Positions 56,767 through 64,000 of a stretch of DNA of 64,000 nucleotides are shown here, piece by piece; within the stretch, counting starts at the first letter, position 1, and each line of letters starts with the position of its first letter. Made by a program: the position numbers and the translations under genes. The stretch is from positions 107,811-171,810 of the forward strand of contig JAPOSZ010000007.1 of assembly GCA_026709415.1 (NCBI GenBank), given 5' to 3'. The notes below the pieces were generated by a model. It saw nothing but the letters and a program-made list of their open reading frames with translations, had not been told where the DNA came from and did not search any database. The DNA comes from Flavobacteriaceae bacterium. GTDB lineage: Bacteria; Bacteroidota; Bacteroidia; Flavobacteriales; Flavobacteriaceae.

Positions 56767-57684
56767 ATGAAATATCTATCCTTATTTGAAATGCAAGAAA
56801 CCTTTTCAACTGAAGAAAAAGCGAAAGCATGGTTTGAAAAAAACCGATGGGGTGGAAAAGTGAAGTGTCCTTACTGTGGTGGGGTTCACATCAATGAAGT
56901 CAAAAACGGAAAACCGATGGATTATTGGTGTCGAGATGGTCAAAAATATTTCAGCGTCCGAACCGGAACCCAAATGGAAAGATCCAGGTTGCCGTTGAAA
57001 GTATGGGGGATCAGTATTTATCTTTATTTAAACAATCCCAAAGGTTTGACATCTGTTTTATTGTCGAAGTATTTAACTATCCGACAAGGGACGACTTGGC
57101 ATCTATTGCATCGTATCCGAGCTATGTGTTCCTTAGATTTACAAAAATTTGATGGGACGGTGGAAGTCGATGAGGCTTATCTGGGTGGCCAAAGGGCCAA
57201 TATGTCGAAATACCGACGCATGATGCTGTATCATTTAGGGCGTGGAAGTGCTGATAAATTCCCCGTCGTCGGTGCATTGCATCGAGAAACCAATCAAGTG
57301 ATCGCCCAAGTGGTGGAACATACGGACAAAGAAACGCTTCACGAGTTGATCCATGAGCATACGACATCGGATGCGGCGGTTTATACGGATGAAGCCCGAT
57401 GTTATCATGGATGAAATCGAGCACATGAATGGGTTTGCCATAGCCAACGAAAATATGTCGATGGGGATGTCCACACCAATAGCATTGAAAGTTTTTGGGC
57501 AAGAGTGAAGCGAGCTGACAAAGGCACGCATCATTGGATGTCCAAGAAGCACTTACATCGTTATCTCCAAGAGTTGGCTTGGAAGCATAACACGAAAAGC
57601 ATGGATGTTTTGGATCGCATGATCCTATTGGTTAAGAAGACAACGAATCATCGATTGACGTATCAATCTTTAATTTCAGGGTAG
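56767..57684 (+). pseudogene. IS1595-family (ISXO2-like) transposase with one nonsense codon
   Basis: Frame of 305 codons. N-terminal zinc ribbon CPYCGG and YWCRDGQKYFSVRTGT, then the DDE domain: VEVDEAYLGGQRANM (first Asp), AAVYTDEARCYHG (second Asp) and HTNSIESFWARVKRA (Glu and the ISXO2-type Asn). TGA at 57412-57414 interrupts the frame just after the second Asp; the same frame then continues intact to TAG at 57684. Only this one change is needed to restore it, so it is very recent, a recoding event, or a sequencing error. Confidence 0.9.
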
Positions 57685-57811
57685 TATAAGGATTAAAGTA
57701 ACTAAATTTTATGTATTGATCATGGAATAGCATCTTATGATTGATTTTAAAATAAAAAAAATAGAAAAGGGTAACACCAAACTTTTATAAGTTGGTCATT
57801 AAAATAGAATC

Positions 57812-57973
57812 ATGGCAAAACAACCGAACAAAAAAAGATCTTTTGAGGAATTACCAAATTACGAAAAGATTCCTTTGGAGTTGCATCTAAGGGTCGATCG
57901 TGTGATGAGAGAAGTATTCAAAAAAGCAAACATCCCCTCCAATCCGAAAAGAGAAAGCACTAATTCAAATTAA
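57812..57973 (+). CDS. Passenger ORF of the IS1595 element, 53 residues
   Basis: Starts MAKQPNKKRSFEELPNYEK and continues with PLELHLRVDRVMREVFKKA, ending in a Ser/Asn-rich tail. The last codons and stop lie inside the right inverted repeat, so the gene moves with the element. Basic N-terminus and helical middle; may be an accessory or regulator. No family recognised. Confidence 0.5.
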   Translation: MAKQPNKKRSFEELPNYEKIPLELHLRVDRVMREVFKKANIPSNPKRESTNSN

Positions 57974-58003
57974 CCGTATAAGTCCCTAAATTCTTATGAA
58001 AAT

Positions 58004-58321
58004 ATGAAGGCCATAGTATATAGATTCGATAATGATATTAATAAACGTGGCGAAGCAACGGCTTTTGATCATTGGAACAAAATAGTTCATGAGATAAATG
58101 ATTTATATGCGGATCACTATTGTTTCCAAATCAAAGATTTGAGAGAGGTATTGGTTCAAATCAAAGACAATGATGATATGGCTGACTATCTGACTTGGAA
58201 ATGGAAACAAGAAAGACTCAAAGACGCTTCTCAGCAAGAAACACATTCAACCATTAAAACGGAAGAAAAATCAAAGCCGAACCAGAACCAACCCAAAATA
58301 ATCAAGCCAATTCAGATATAG
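58004..58321 (+). CDS. Uncharacterised protein, 105 residues
   Basis: No family recognised. First half compact (IVYRFDNDINKRGEATAFDHW, then LREVLVQIKDNDDMADYLTWKWKQE), second half polar and low in complexity (Lys, Gln, Pro, Asn). It starts 18 bases after the insertion sequence. A second gene follows on the same strand. Confidence 0.45.
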   Translation: MKAIVYRFDNDINKRGEATAFDHWNKIVHEINDLYADHYCFQIKDLREVLVQIKDNDDMADYLTWKWKQERLKDASQQETHSTIKTEEKSKPNQNQPKIIKPIQI

Positions 58322-58392
58322 GACAAAATACAAAAACAACCTCAAGACAATATCAACTCACTGTATTCACCAAAGAATAGCTCAAACTCGAA

Positions 58393-58617
58393 ATGAATTT
58401 AGGGAACAGACTTTTGTATCAGGGAACCATCGATCAAGCCAATGAATATCAATCGATACTACAGCAAGTGGTTGATGAAAAGGAACTAGGTCGGTCGACT
58501 TCTTTTATCGTGGCTCAGTCCATCTCGCATCAAGGGGATTGGTATGTGAGTTTTGAAAATGAGAAAATCAGAGTTCTGTTAAATCAACTACCAACAATTG
58601 AAACTCAAGAAAATTAA
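58393..58617 (+). CDS. Uncharacterised protein, 74 residues
   Basis: No family recognised. It starts MNLGNRLLYQGTIDQANEYQ; the middle WYVSFENEKIRVLLNQL has a beta-strand feel. Overlaps by 4 bases the end of a possible membrane peptide gene on the other strand. Confidence 0.45.
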   Translation: MNLGNRLLYQGTIDQANEYQSILQQVVDEKELGRSTSFIVAQSISHQGDWYVSFENEKIRVLLNQLPTIETQEN

Positions 58618-58736
58618 CAGTATCGACAAAAGTTACGGATAGCAAGGATAAGAAGCATAATGATTAAGCCGATGATAGTCACAATAACATTTGGCCATTT
58701 ACATGGATTAAGTTCATCCTCTGTATACTCCCTCAT
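58614..58736 (-). CDS. Small membrane protein, 40 residues
   Basis: ATG-initiated frame: polar start MREYTEDELNPCKWPN, then one long membrane helix VIVTIIGLIIMLLILAI and a basic Cys-containing end RNFCRYC. This architecture is that of small stress membrane proteins or type I toxin peptides. Charge pattern favours an N-out or C-in orientation (positive end inside). No family recognised, no antisense RNA partner is evident. Confidence 0.45.
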   Translation of the reverse strand: MREYTEDELNPCKWPNVIVTIIGLIIMLLILAIRNFCRYC

Positions 58737-59038
58737 ATGGAAAGGTTAATTTGGATTAAATTTGACTTGAATAAAACTAAAATAGTAAAACAACATCAAC
58801 ACAAATAATTCTATAAAATGAAATGAAGACAAAGGTTATCAAAAACCAGCGGGACTAGAAGTTTTTGATAACTTAATTGAATCGATTAAAAAAAAGCAAA
58901 GCATAGACAGAAAGAATTATAGAAAGAGAATATGATATACCATTGGAACACATTTGCTATACTAACGCAATAGTGTAATTATGATGATTATAAAATTTTA
59001 AACTATCAAGTAGCAATAAATATTTAAAAATACGAGTA
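58737..59038. other. Gap with a coding-like remnant
   Basis: About 300 bases. One plus-strand patch (GYQKPAGLEVFDNLIESIKKKQS) reads as protein but has a stop before it and no start. Otherwise AT-rich and featureless. Confidence 0.35.
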
Positions 59039-59278
59039 ATGACAAAAAAGAAAATCAAACAGTTTTATATTGAGAAGTTAATCGAAATGAAAGATAATTT
59101 GGGTGATCATGCATCCACTATTAATAAGTTAAATTATTTTTTTGGAGATACAGGATCGCTTCAAGGAGATTTAAAGGATGCATGTTTTAAAGCTGAACAA
59201 ATATTAGAGAAGTTAAAAGCATTAGATGAAAATGAAATCGGAGATTTTATGTTAAAACGACCAAAAGAATATTGGTAG
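59039..59278 (+). CDS. Uncharacterised protein, 79 residues
   Basis: Lysine-rich helical protein (IEKLIEMKDNLGDHASTINKL, LKDACFKAEQILEKLKALDENE). No family recognised. The next frame (59283-59500) reads as a protein tail (NEIFWLRFNNKDVFEKYLGYM) but lacks a start, suggesting a decayed neighbour. Confidence 0.45.
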   Translation: MTKKKIKQFYIEKLIEMKDNLGDHASTINKLNYFFGDTGSLQGDLKDACFKAEQILEKLKALDENEIGDFMLKRPKEYW

Positions 59279-59591
59279 AAATAAACAGAAAATAGGTCAA
59301 CTGTTCTTAAAAATTCAGGGAAGGGAAGAAAAGGCGTCGAAAAGCCCAATGAAATCTTTTGGCTTCGGTTTAACAACAAAGATGTTTTCGAGAAGTATTT
59401 GGGTTATATGTATCACCAATCCAATGGATCGCCTCATATCACTTTCGGATCTTTCTTTCCTCAATTAGTTAACGATTTAGAACGACACGTTTCTTTGTGA
59501 TGTATAATTAAAACCATCATAACTTACCTTTACCACTTGTTAACAACAAAATACTATTGAGATAGAAAGAAACTAAACAAGATAATATGGT

Positions 59592-60656
59592 ATGAAAGCA
59601 GATTTGAAATCAAAATTGGAAGAAATATCTAAAAAAATACCTAACCTTAAACAAGACAATGCCAGAGAAGAGCAGACAAAAATATCTTTGATACTTCCTT
59701 TTTTGGAAGCTCTCGGATACGACACTAGTGATCCTAGTATAGTAAAGGCTGAAATAAATCCCGATCCCCAGGATAATCGAGTGGGCAAAGTAGATTATTT
59801 AATTTTCGATAAAAAAACCACATCCATTATTTGTCTTGAGGCTAAACCAGTCAACGAATCTTTGGATCGACATTATCCTCAAATTAAACGCTATTATAAC
59901 AACTCGCACAAGGTTAAATATGCGATTCTAACGAATGGTGTAGAGTATCGATTTTATACTGATTCAACTCATACCAACATGCTAGATTCAGAACCGTTTT
60001 TTACCTTTCAATTAACGGAACTAGACGCAGACCTTGAAATTTTATTAATGTTTGAAAGAGATGAGTATGATAATGAAACAATAAAGTCATTGATTGAACA
60101 AAAAAACATTTATCAGAAAGTATATGACTACATTGAGAAGCAAATAAAAGAACCCGATGATGAGTTTGTGACCCCGATTTGCAAATCAATTTTTGATGGT
60201 TCAGCAAGTAGAACAAACAAAAATGCAATTAAAGAAACACTACCAGAGGTTTTTAATCAACTGTTTGACCCAAATGATATTCCTAAACCACCAAAGCCAA
60301 AACCTATTTGTACTAAAAACCATCATATAGAAAACAAACCCCCAAACATTGTAAATCTGTATGATACATTAAAAAAGAGAATCCTTGAAATTGAAGATGG
60401 GATAGATGAAAAATTCAATAAACATACAATCAAGTACATTAAAAACAATAGAATATTCACTGACTTAGTCGTTCAACAAAAACACATATGGATTTTTATT
60501 AACCTAAAAAAAGGGGAACTAGATGATCCATTGAAAAAAGTGGAAGATGTGAGCAACATTGGAACGTGGGGTAACGGCGACTATCGAATACGTCTCGAAA
60601 AGATAGCCGACATAAAATACACCATAAGTCTTATCAAACAAGCATATCTAAAATAG
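59592..60656 (+). CDS. HSDR_N nuclease-like protein with C-terminal DUF5655
   Basis: Protein of 354 residues. N-terminal half: EEQTKISLILPFLEALGYDTSDP, then the PD-(D/E)XK core VGKVDYLIF (Asp68) and ICLEAKP (Glu83-Ala-Lys85) and KYAILTNGVEYRFYTD, as in type I restriction R-subunit N-termini. C-terminal half (about 250-354) matches DUF5655: LKKRILEIEDGIDEKF, FTDLVVQQKHIWIFINLKKGELDDPL, VSNIGTWGNGDYRIRLEKIADIKY. DUF5655 has no firm function. There is no helicase, methylase or specificity gene nearby. Function unknown; a nuclease role is inferred from the core. Start chosen at ATG 59592. Confidence 0.82.
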   Translation: MKADLKSKLEEISKKIPNLKQDNAREEQTKISLILPFLEALGYDTSDPSIVKAEINPDPQDNRVGKVDYLIFDKKTTSIICLEAKPVNESLDRHYPQIKRYYNNSHKVKYAILTNGVEYRFYTDSTHTNMLDSEPFFTFQLTELDADLEILLMFERDEYDNETIKSLIEQKNIYQKVYDYIEKQIKEPDDEFVTPICKSIFDGSASRTNKNAIKETLPEVFNQLFDPNDIPKPPKPKPICTKNHHIENKPPNIVNLYDTLKKRILEIEDGIDEKFNKHTIKYIKNNRIFTDLVVQQKHIWIFINLKKGELDDPLKKVEDVSNIGTWGNGDYRIRLEKIADIKYTISLIKQAYLK

Positions 60657-60801
60657 TTGGAGTTCATATATGCACGAAAGCATAGGTAGGCCAGCTCTTT
60701 CATATAAGATAACGAGTATAGAATACAATACATTCCTAATAGAAATTTTGTGACAACATATCGCAATTTTTCTTATCTTAGCGAGTATAAAATTTAGTAG
60801 C

Positions 60802-61026
60802 ATGGCTTGTAGAATAGGAATTACAACAGATCCAAAAGCTCGTAGAAAAGATTGGGAACGTGAATACCCTAACTTAAAAAATTGGACGATACTTAAAACT
60901 TTCTCAAAGAAATCTGATGCCCAACAGTATGAAAAACAGGAAGCGGAAAGGCAAAATTGTGATTCTGCCCCTGGAGGAGCTGGTCGTGAGTACGATAAGT
61001 GGTATGTATACCGATTCGAATTTTAG
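60802..61026 (+). CDS. Small conserved protein, 74 residues
   Basis: Sequence MACRIGITTDPKARRKDWE continues with YPNLKNWTI and ends APGGAGREYDKWYVYRF. The opening IGITTDPKARRK and a downstream charged helix resemble minimal GIY-YIG-like proteins, but the canonical nuclease motifs are not all present, so I only note it. I have seen similar small orphans in Bacteroidota and cyanobacterial genomes. Confidence 0.5.
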   Translation: MACRIGITTDPKARRKDWEREYPNLKNWTILKTFSKKSDAQQYEKQEAERQNCDSAPGGAGREYDKWYVYRFEF

Positions 61027-61328
61027 ATTAAAATAGTCTTTATTCGACTTTTTAAGTTCTTTATAACAAGATCTAGTTTTTCCAATTTAAAACATATCGG
61101 AGGTGTAGGTCTTTTTGATTGACACCTATGTTCAAATCGCTACAATTTGGATAAGAAACGTGGGGTATTGGTGTTTTAATCCATTAATCCTTATCAGTGT
61201 TCGCAATAGAAAATCAATCTAGTTTAATGCTAATGCCATTTTATAGCACGCTAATAATGAAAGTGCCTTAAGTAGTTAAATACTATCTAAAACCCTATCT
61301 TTTCTTTAAATTAATTTTATGGTCTTAA
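61027..61328. other. Intergenic region before the serine recombinase
   Basis: About 300 bases without a gene. It holds an inverted repeat AGGTGT (61101-61106) / ACACCT (61122-61127), flanked further out by AACAT and ATGTT, which could be a recombinase or regulator site. Otherwise nothing recognised. Confidence 0.35.
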
Positions 61329-61946
61329 ATGAAAGTAAAATACCTCCGTACCAGCCACTTCACCCAAGAAGGCAAGCGCTTTGATTTAGACAAGACCCCT
61401 TACGATCGCATCTTTTTTGACCAAGGCGTTTCTGGAACCATTCCTTTTGCCGAAAGACCCGAAGGATCGGTATTAATGAAATGGGTGAAAAAAGGATTGA
61501 TCACACAATTAGTCACCGATGAAGTGAGTCGATTGGGAAGGAACACTAAAGATGTCTTGGAGGTCTTAGAAACACTTCAAGCACATCAAGTCAATGTGGT
61601 GATTCAAGAACTGGGGATGGATTCAAGAAAGGCCAATGGAGAAGAAAATCCCTATTGGAAAGTGGGTTTGACGATGATGAGTTGTTTGTATGAAATGGAA
61701 CGCAAAGCGCTTTTAGAACGCACCAGACAAGGCATTCAAGCCTATAAAGAACGAGGGGGAACATTTGGACGCCAAGTCGGGACGGTGGAAACCAGAGAAA
61801 AGTTCCTATCCAAACCCAAAACCAAAAAAATCATCCGTTTGTTAAACCAAAGAAAGTCCTATCAAGATATTCAGAGTCGATTGCAGGTGAGTTCGACAAC
61901 CATAAGGAAAGTGAAGCGATACGTGGGAAACAATCAAAAAGGATGA
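61329..61946 (+). CDS. Serine recombinase (resolvase/invertase type)
   Basis: Protein of 205 residues. The N-terminal resolvase domain starts KYLRTSHFTQEG, where Ser9 is the probable nucleophile (YxRTS), followed by IFFDQGVSGTIPFAERPEG, LVTDEVSRLGRNTKDVLEVLETL and ALLERTRQGIQAYKERGGTFGR. A C-terminal helix-turn-helix is visible (KSYQDIQSRLQVSSTTIRKVK). Such enzymes resolve cointegrates or invert DNA. It appears intact and stands alone, with a possible inverted repeat upstream. No transposon genes are adjacent. Confidence 0.9.
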   Translation: MKVKYLRTSHFTQEGKRFDLDKTPYDRIFFDQGVSGTIPFAERPEGSVLMKWVKKGLITQLVTDEVSRLGRNTKDVLEVLETLQAHQVNVVIQELGMDSRKANGEENPYWKVGLTMMSCLYEMERKALLERTRQGIQAYKERGGTFGRQVGTVETREKFLSKPKTKKIIRLLNQRKSYQDIQSRLQVSSTTIRKVKRYVGNNQKG

Positions 61947-62067
61947 GTTCATAATCGCTTGTATAAAAACTTTATTTAAAAAACTTTCTATTTCGGGGAG
62001 CAAAAGAAAAAGTAAGAAGAATAAGCGTAATATTAATTTGGGGAATAAGAATACGATTATAGAAAAT

Positions 62068-62643
62068 ATGAATATAACGCTAAAGGTTTATATAGTGGAT
62101 GAAACATACGGAAAGTCTACAGAGATTGACGAAAAGGAATCCTCTAAAAAATTTAAAAGAGATTTAGAAAAAGAATTTTCCGTAGCCTCTAAAGAAACGA
62201 ATATAATGCCAAGTGCGGATCTTCCCGCATTTGTGACGGCTCTTGAATCTGTTTCAGAGTACTGGCCTAGCCTTTTAGCTCTTTTCTTTTCAGCTAAACG
62301 TATAAGGGATAACTTCGAAATATGGCGTCAAGTCGCAAAAAAGATACGTAGGTTTTTTACTCGTCCTGGTGTTTTTTTAAATCGAGAAGCGGCTGGCGTG
62401 TTAGCCATCCATGCGGTTCTCGACGACTTCAATGAACTGCCCAACAAGATGGAATGTATTCATTATTATTGGATACATCAATGGGGTGAAAAAAAAGAAG
62501 ATATCTCGGATCAATCGGGTATCCATCCCGGACCCGATGACCCACACATCGGTGTAGCCATCCATGTTTTTAGAATTAAAGTCGATCATTTGGAATACGA
62601 AGTAACGGTTGATCAAAAATCGGTTTCACTTAAACGACTATAA
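62068..62643 (+). CDS. Uncharacterised protein, 191 residues
   Basis: No family recognised. I prefer the ATG at 62068 over an upstream TTG at 62038. The N-terminus (ITLKVYIVDETYGKST) is beta-like, the middle is basic and helical with a hydrophobic patch (YWPSLLALFFSAKRIRDNFEIWRQVAKKIRRFF), and the C-terminus is beta-like (VFRIKVDHLEYEVTV). It may be membrane-associated. Follows the recombinase on the same strand by about 120 bases; no functional link is evident. Confidence 0.5.
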   Translation: MNITLKVYIVDETYGKSTEIDEKESSKKFKRDLEKEFSVASKETNIMPSADLPAFVTALESVSEYWPSLLALFFSAKRIRDNFEIWRQVAKKIRRFFTRPGVFLNREAAGVLAIHAVLDDFNELPNKMECIHYYWIHQWGEKKEDISDQSGIHPGPDDPHIGVAIHVFRIKVDHLEYEVTVDQKSVSLKRL

Positions 62644-62679
62644 TTGAGAGGTCAACAGAATACTATTATAAAGAAGACA

Positions 62680-62793
62680 ATGGAATGTCATCATCTAAAA
62701 GAAACCATTAAAGAGTTGATACCCTCAGGTAAAGAAGGAGATTATTGGGGTTTTAGACATAGAATAAACCAAAGAAGGAATTTCAATCAATAG
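62680..62793 (+). pseudogene. N-terminal fragment of an AlbA_2/Schlafen-like ATP-binding protein
   Basis: ATG-initiated frame of 37 residues: ETIKELIPSGKEGDYWGFRHR and then a stop. The pattern GKEGDYWxFK is how AlbA_2 (formerly AAA_4) proteins begin, in which it precedes the nucleotide-binding region. Here Phe-Arg replaces Asp/Glu-Phe-Lys and the frame ends at once, so only a fossil of the gene remains. Confidence 0.45.
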
Positions 62794-63044
62794 AGAGAGG
62801 GTGTGAAAGCAATGAAAAGGGATCTAAACACGAAGTCACTACCCGTTCATTGAATGACCAATAATATTGCATATCCAAATCCATGGAATGAGTAGATTGA
62901 ATGCTAGAACAATCTAGCAACACGTTAGATGGTTATAGTCTATCCGTGAGTTCTTATTGGTTAGTATGTCATAATGTCACATCAGTTTATTTGGCTTAAA
63001 GTTTGCTATTATAATAATTATAACTAATTTTTATATCTAAAAAT
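62794..63044. other. Intergenic gap
   Basis: About 250 bases; no gene, RNA or repeat recognised. It probably contains further remains of the truncated AlbA_2-like gene. Confidence 0.3.
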
Positions 63045-63260
63045 TTGAATCAAAAGTCTACCGATAATGCTAGAAAAATTGATAGAATGAATCAGCTACT
63101 TGATTCTGGAAGCAATGCAAAACGAACAAATTCACTAAAACCCAAAGTGCCTTCCAATCATTCTGGCGATTATTATTCGGACAAGAGAAATAGAGTAGAA
63201 AAACTTTCTACTGAAAATTATCCCAAAGGGGACTTATTAAAGACTAATAGAATCGCATAA
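63045..63260 (+). CDS. Possible uncharacterised protein, up to 71 residues
   Basis: Polar, low-complexity sequence rich in Asn, Ser and Lys (RKIDRMNQLLDSGSNAKRTNS). It opens with TTG; the only Met inside is at residue 15. No family recognised; weak gene. Confidence 0.3.
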   Translation: MNQKSTDNARKIDRMNQLLDSGSNAKRTNSLKPKVPSNHSGDYYSDKRNRVEKLSTENYPKGDLLKTNRIA

Positions 63261-63290
63261 AGTAGGGGTCATAGTTTACAAGCTATAATT

Positions 63291-63599
63291 ATGAAAGAGC
63301 ATAAATTTCAAAACGTCCCTATTGTATCCTTAGAAGAGGGGGATGAGTTTTATTTTTTAAAATCAAAATTTGAAGATTACAGAAACAGACATAACCCTGA
63401 TAATAAAACTTCCTTTTTTTCTTTCGAAGCCCCACCCAAAGAAGAATGGTGTAATGTCAGGGTAAAAAGTCCCATCGATAAAGGAGATTCCGCTACCAAA
63501 ATAGTATTAATTTATGAAGATATCCATGGAAATGAAAACAAGTTGATGACTACAGCCCTAAGTGTCGCTTGTAAGGTTTTACCACAACGTTCGAACTAG
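63291..63599 (+). CDS. Uncharacterised protein, 102 residues
   Basis: No family recognised. Clean ATG start MKEHKFQNVPIVSLEEGDEF; beta-like segments (WCNVRVKSPI, TKIVLIYEDIHG, KLMTTALSVACKVL). The composition is balanced, so probably a real gene. Confidence 0.5.
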   Translation: MKEHKFQNVPIVSLEEGDEFYFLKSKFEDYRNRHNPDNKTSFFSFEAPPKEEWCNVRVKSPIDKGDSATKIVLIYEDIHGNENKLMTTALSVACKVLPQRSN

Positions 63600-63704
63600 C
63601 TTTTTACGACGTACTATTTTATCTTGTGAATAACTAATAACAACCCCCACGTCTTTATCACTATCAAGGTGGGATAATAATCAGCGAATATTTATGTTGA
63701 TGCG

Positions 63705-63995
63705 TTAGAGTTTGTGGTATATTTTGTTTTTATACTTCATAAACTTGTCAAATTTTTCCAGCAATTCTTGTGGTGTGTGTCTTCTAAGTTTCTCTGTTAT
63801 GAGCTTAACGTTTTGCTCATCTTGAACAATGAGACCACACATTTGACACTGCCACTTAAAGGTTCCTCTAAATGTTTGAAACATGGGTTGTATTTCTGTC
63901 CCTTTTTCTGTGACACTACTAAAATCAAAATGTGGGCAAAGCCACATAAGTTTTTTATTTAAACGCTCTTTTACACGTTTATTTCTATATTCCAA
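63705..63995 (-). CDS. Zinc-ribbon-like protein, 5' end outside the window
   Basis: C-terminal part of a protein that is open beyond the right edge (the first codon in view is TTG). A zinc-binding pair is suggested by LCPHFDFS and FKWQCQMCGLIVQDE (CxxC), then a helical lysine-rich tail. No family recognised. Isolated. Confidence 0.5.
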   Translation of the reverse strand: MEYRNKRVKERLNKKLMWLCPHFDFSSVTEKGTEIQPMFQTFRGTFKWQCQMCGLIVQDEQNVKLITEKLRRHTPQELLEKFDKFMKYKNKIYHKL

Positions 63996-64000
63996 GTATC

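Larger units (their letters stand above)
56709..57986 (+). mobile_element. IS1595-family insertion sequence with passenger ORF
   Basis: Bounded by 26-bp inverted repeats beginning GGGACTTATACGGTTAA (left 56709-56734, right 57961-57986) with one mismatch. The 1278-bp element contains a transposase with a single nonsense codon and a 53-residue second ORF that ends inside the right repeat. No 8-bp target duplication is visible at the ends. The near-identity of the repeats suggests recent arrival. Confidence 0.9.

Noticed and set aside
57412..57414. TGA as selenocysteine or other recoding in the IS1595 transposase
   Set aside because: No stem-loop suitable for recoding is evident and the position is not a conserved Cys; a point mutation is simpler.
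57122..57552. Minus-strand frames of 105-126 residues over the IS1595 transposase
   Set aside because: Antisense shadows of the transposase.

Overview
This window looks like a chromosomal segment of a low-GC Bacteroidota bacterium. The evidence is (1) the block miaB / sigma-54-type activator / lptE / TPR-like gene / secG / groES / groEL, an order I know from Bacteroidota; (2) a DUF4837 lipoprotein and a DnaE with a fused N-terminal proofreading domain; (3) few Shine-Dalgarno sequences; and (4) repeated TAnnTTTG promoter boxes, including one 7-8 bases before each tRNA. The exact lineage cannot be fixed from sequence alone. No rRNA and no CRISPR array were seen.

Layout. 0-0.4 kb: the end of a type III restriction-like protein. 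0.5-6.9 kb: the miaB-to-groEL block, closed by a strong terminator. 7-7.6 kb: mgsA and tRNA-Gln. 7.8-11.3 kb: a broken methyltransferase-HNH fusion gene, a CBS protein and a solitary restriction-nuclease-like protein. 11.3-29.8 kb: housekeeping genes (metG, mfd, dnaE-exonuclease, trxA, tatA, DUF4837, a pgk with an unusual N-terminal extension, holB, a methyltransferase, mnmG). 29.8-34.1 kb: a decayed zone with an inactivated IS5-family element whose inverted repeats are still visible. 34-38.7 kb: ybeY, gltX, an SPFH protein, glnS. 38.7-43.4 kb: toxin-antitoxin material (a chimeric PIN remnant, a Fic protein, an IS3-family remnant, and a PIN toxin preceded by three related small proteins). 43.6-52.8 kb: tRNA-Cys, rnr, rpiB, elaA-like, rnpA, an M1 peptidase, a subtilase, an MBL hydrolase, an SMP-30 protein. 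52.8-64 kb: an accessory region with truncated and small unknown genes, a 5'-truncated methyltransferase, a large HEPN-like protein, an IS1595-family element with a small passenger ORF, an HSDR_N-DUF5655 protein, a serine recombinase and several orphans.

Two near-perfect parS-type palindromes lie 6.2 kb apart, one inside the start of the methyltransferase gene next to mnmG and one beside ybeY. Together with mnmG and rnpA they suggest that the window is in the origin-proximal part of the chromosome, although no dnaA, parAB or DnaA-box cluster was found.

The core genes cover tRNA charging and modification (metG, gltX, glnS, miaB, mnmG), RNA processing (rnr, rnpA, ybeY), replication and repair (dnaE, holB, mfd), protein folding and export (groESL, secG, tatA, lptE) and carbon metabolism (pgk, rpiB, mgsA). 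The accessory parts are mainly remnants of restriction-modification, toxin-antitoxin and insertion-sequence turnover, many with frameshifts, nonsense codons or truncations, which indicates ongoing gene decay.
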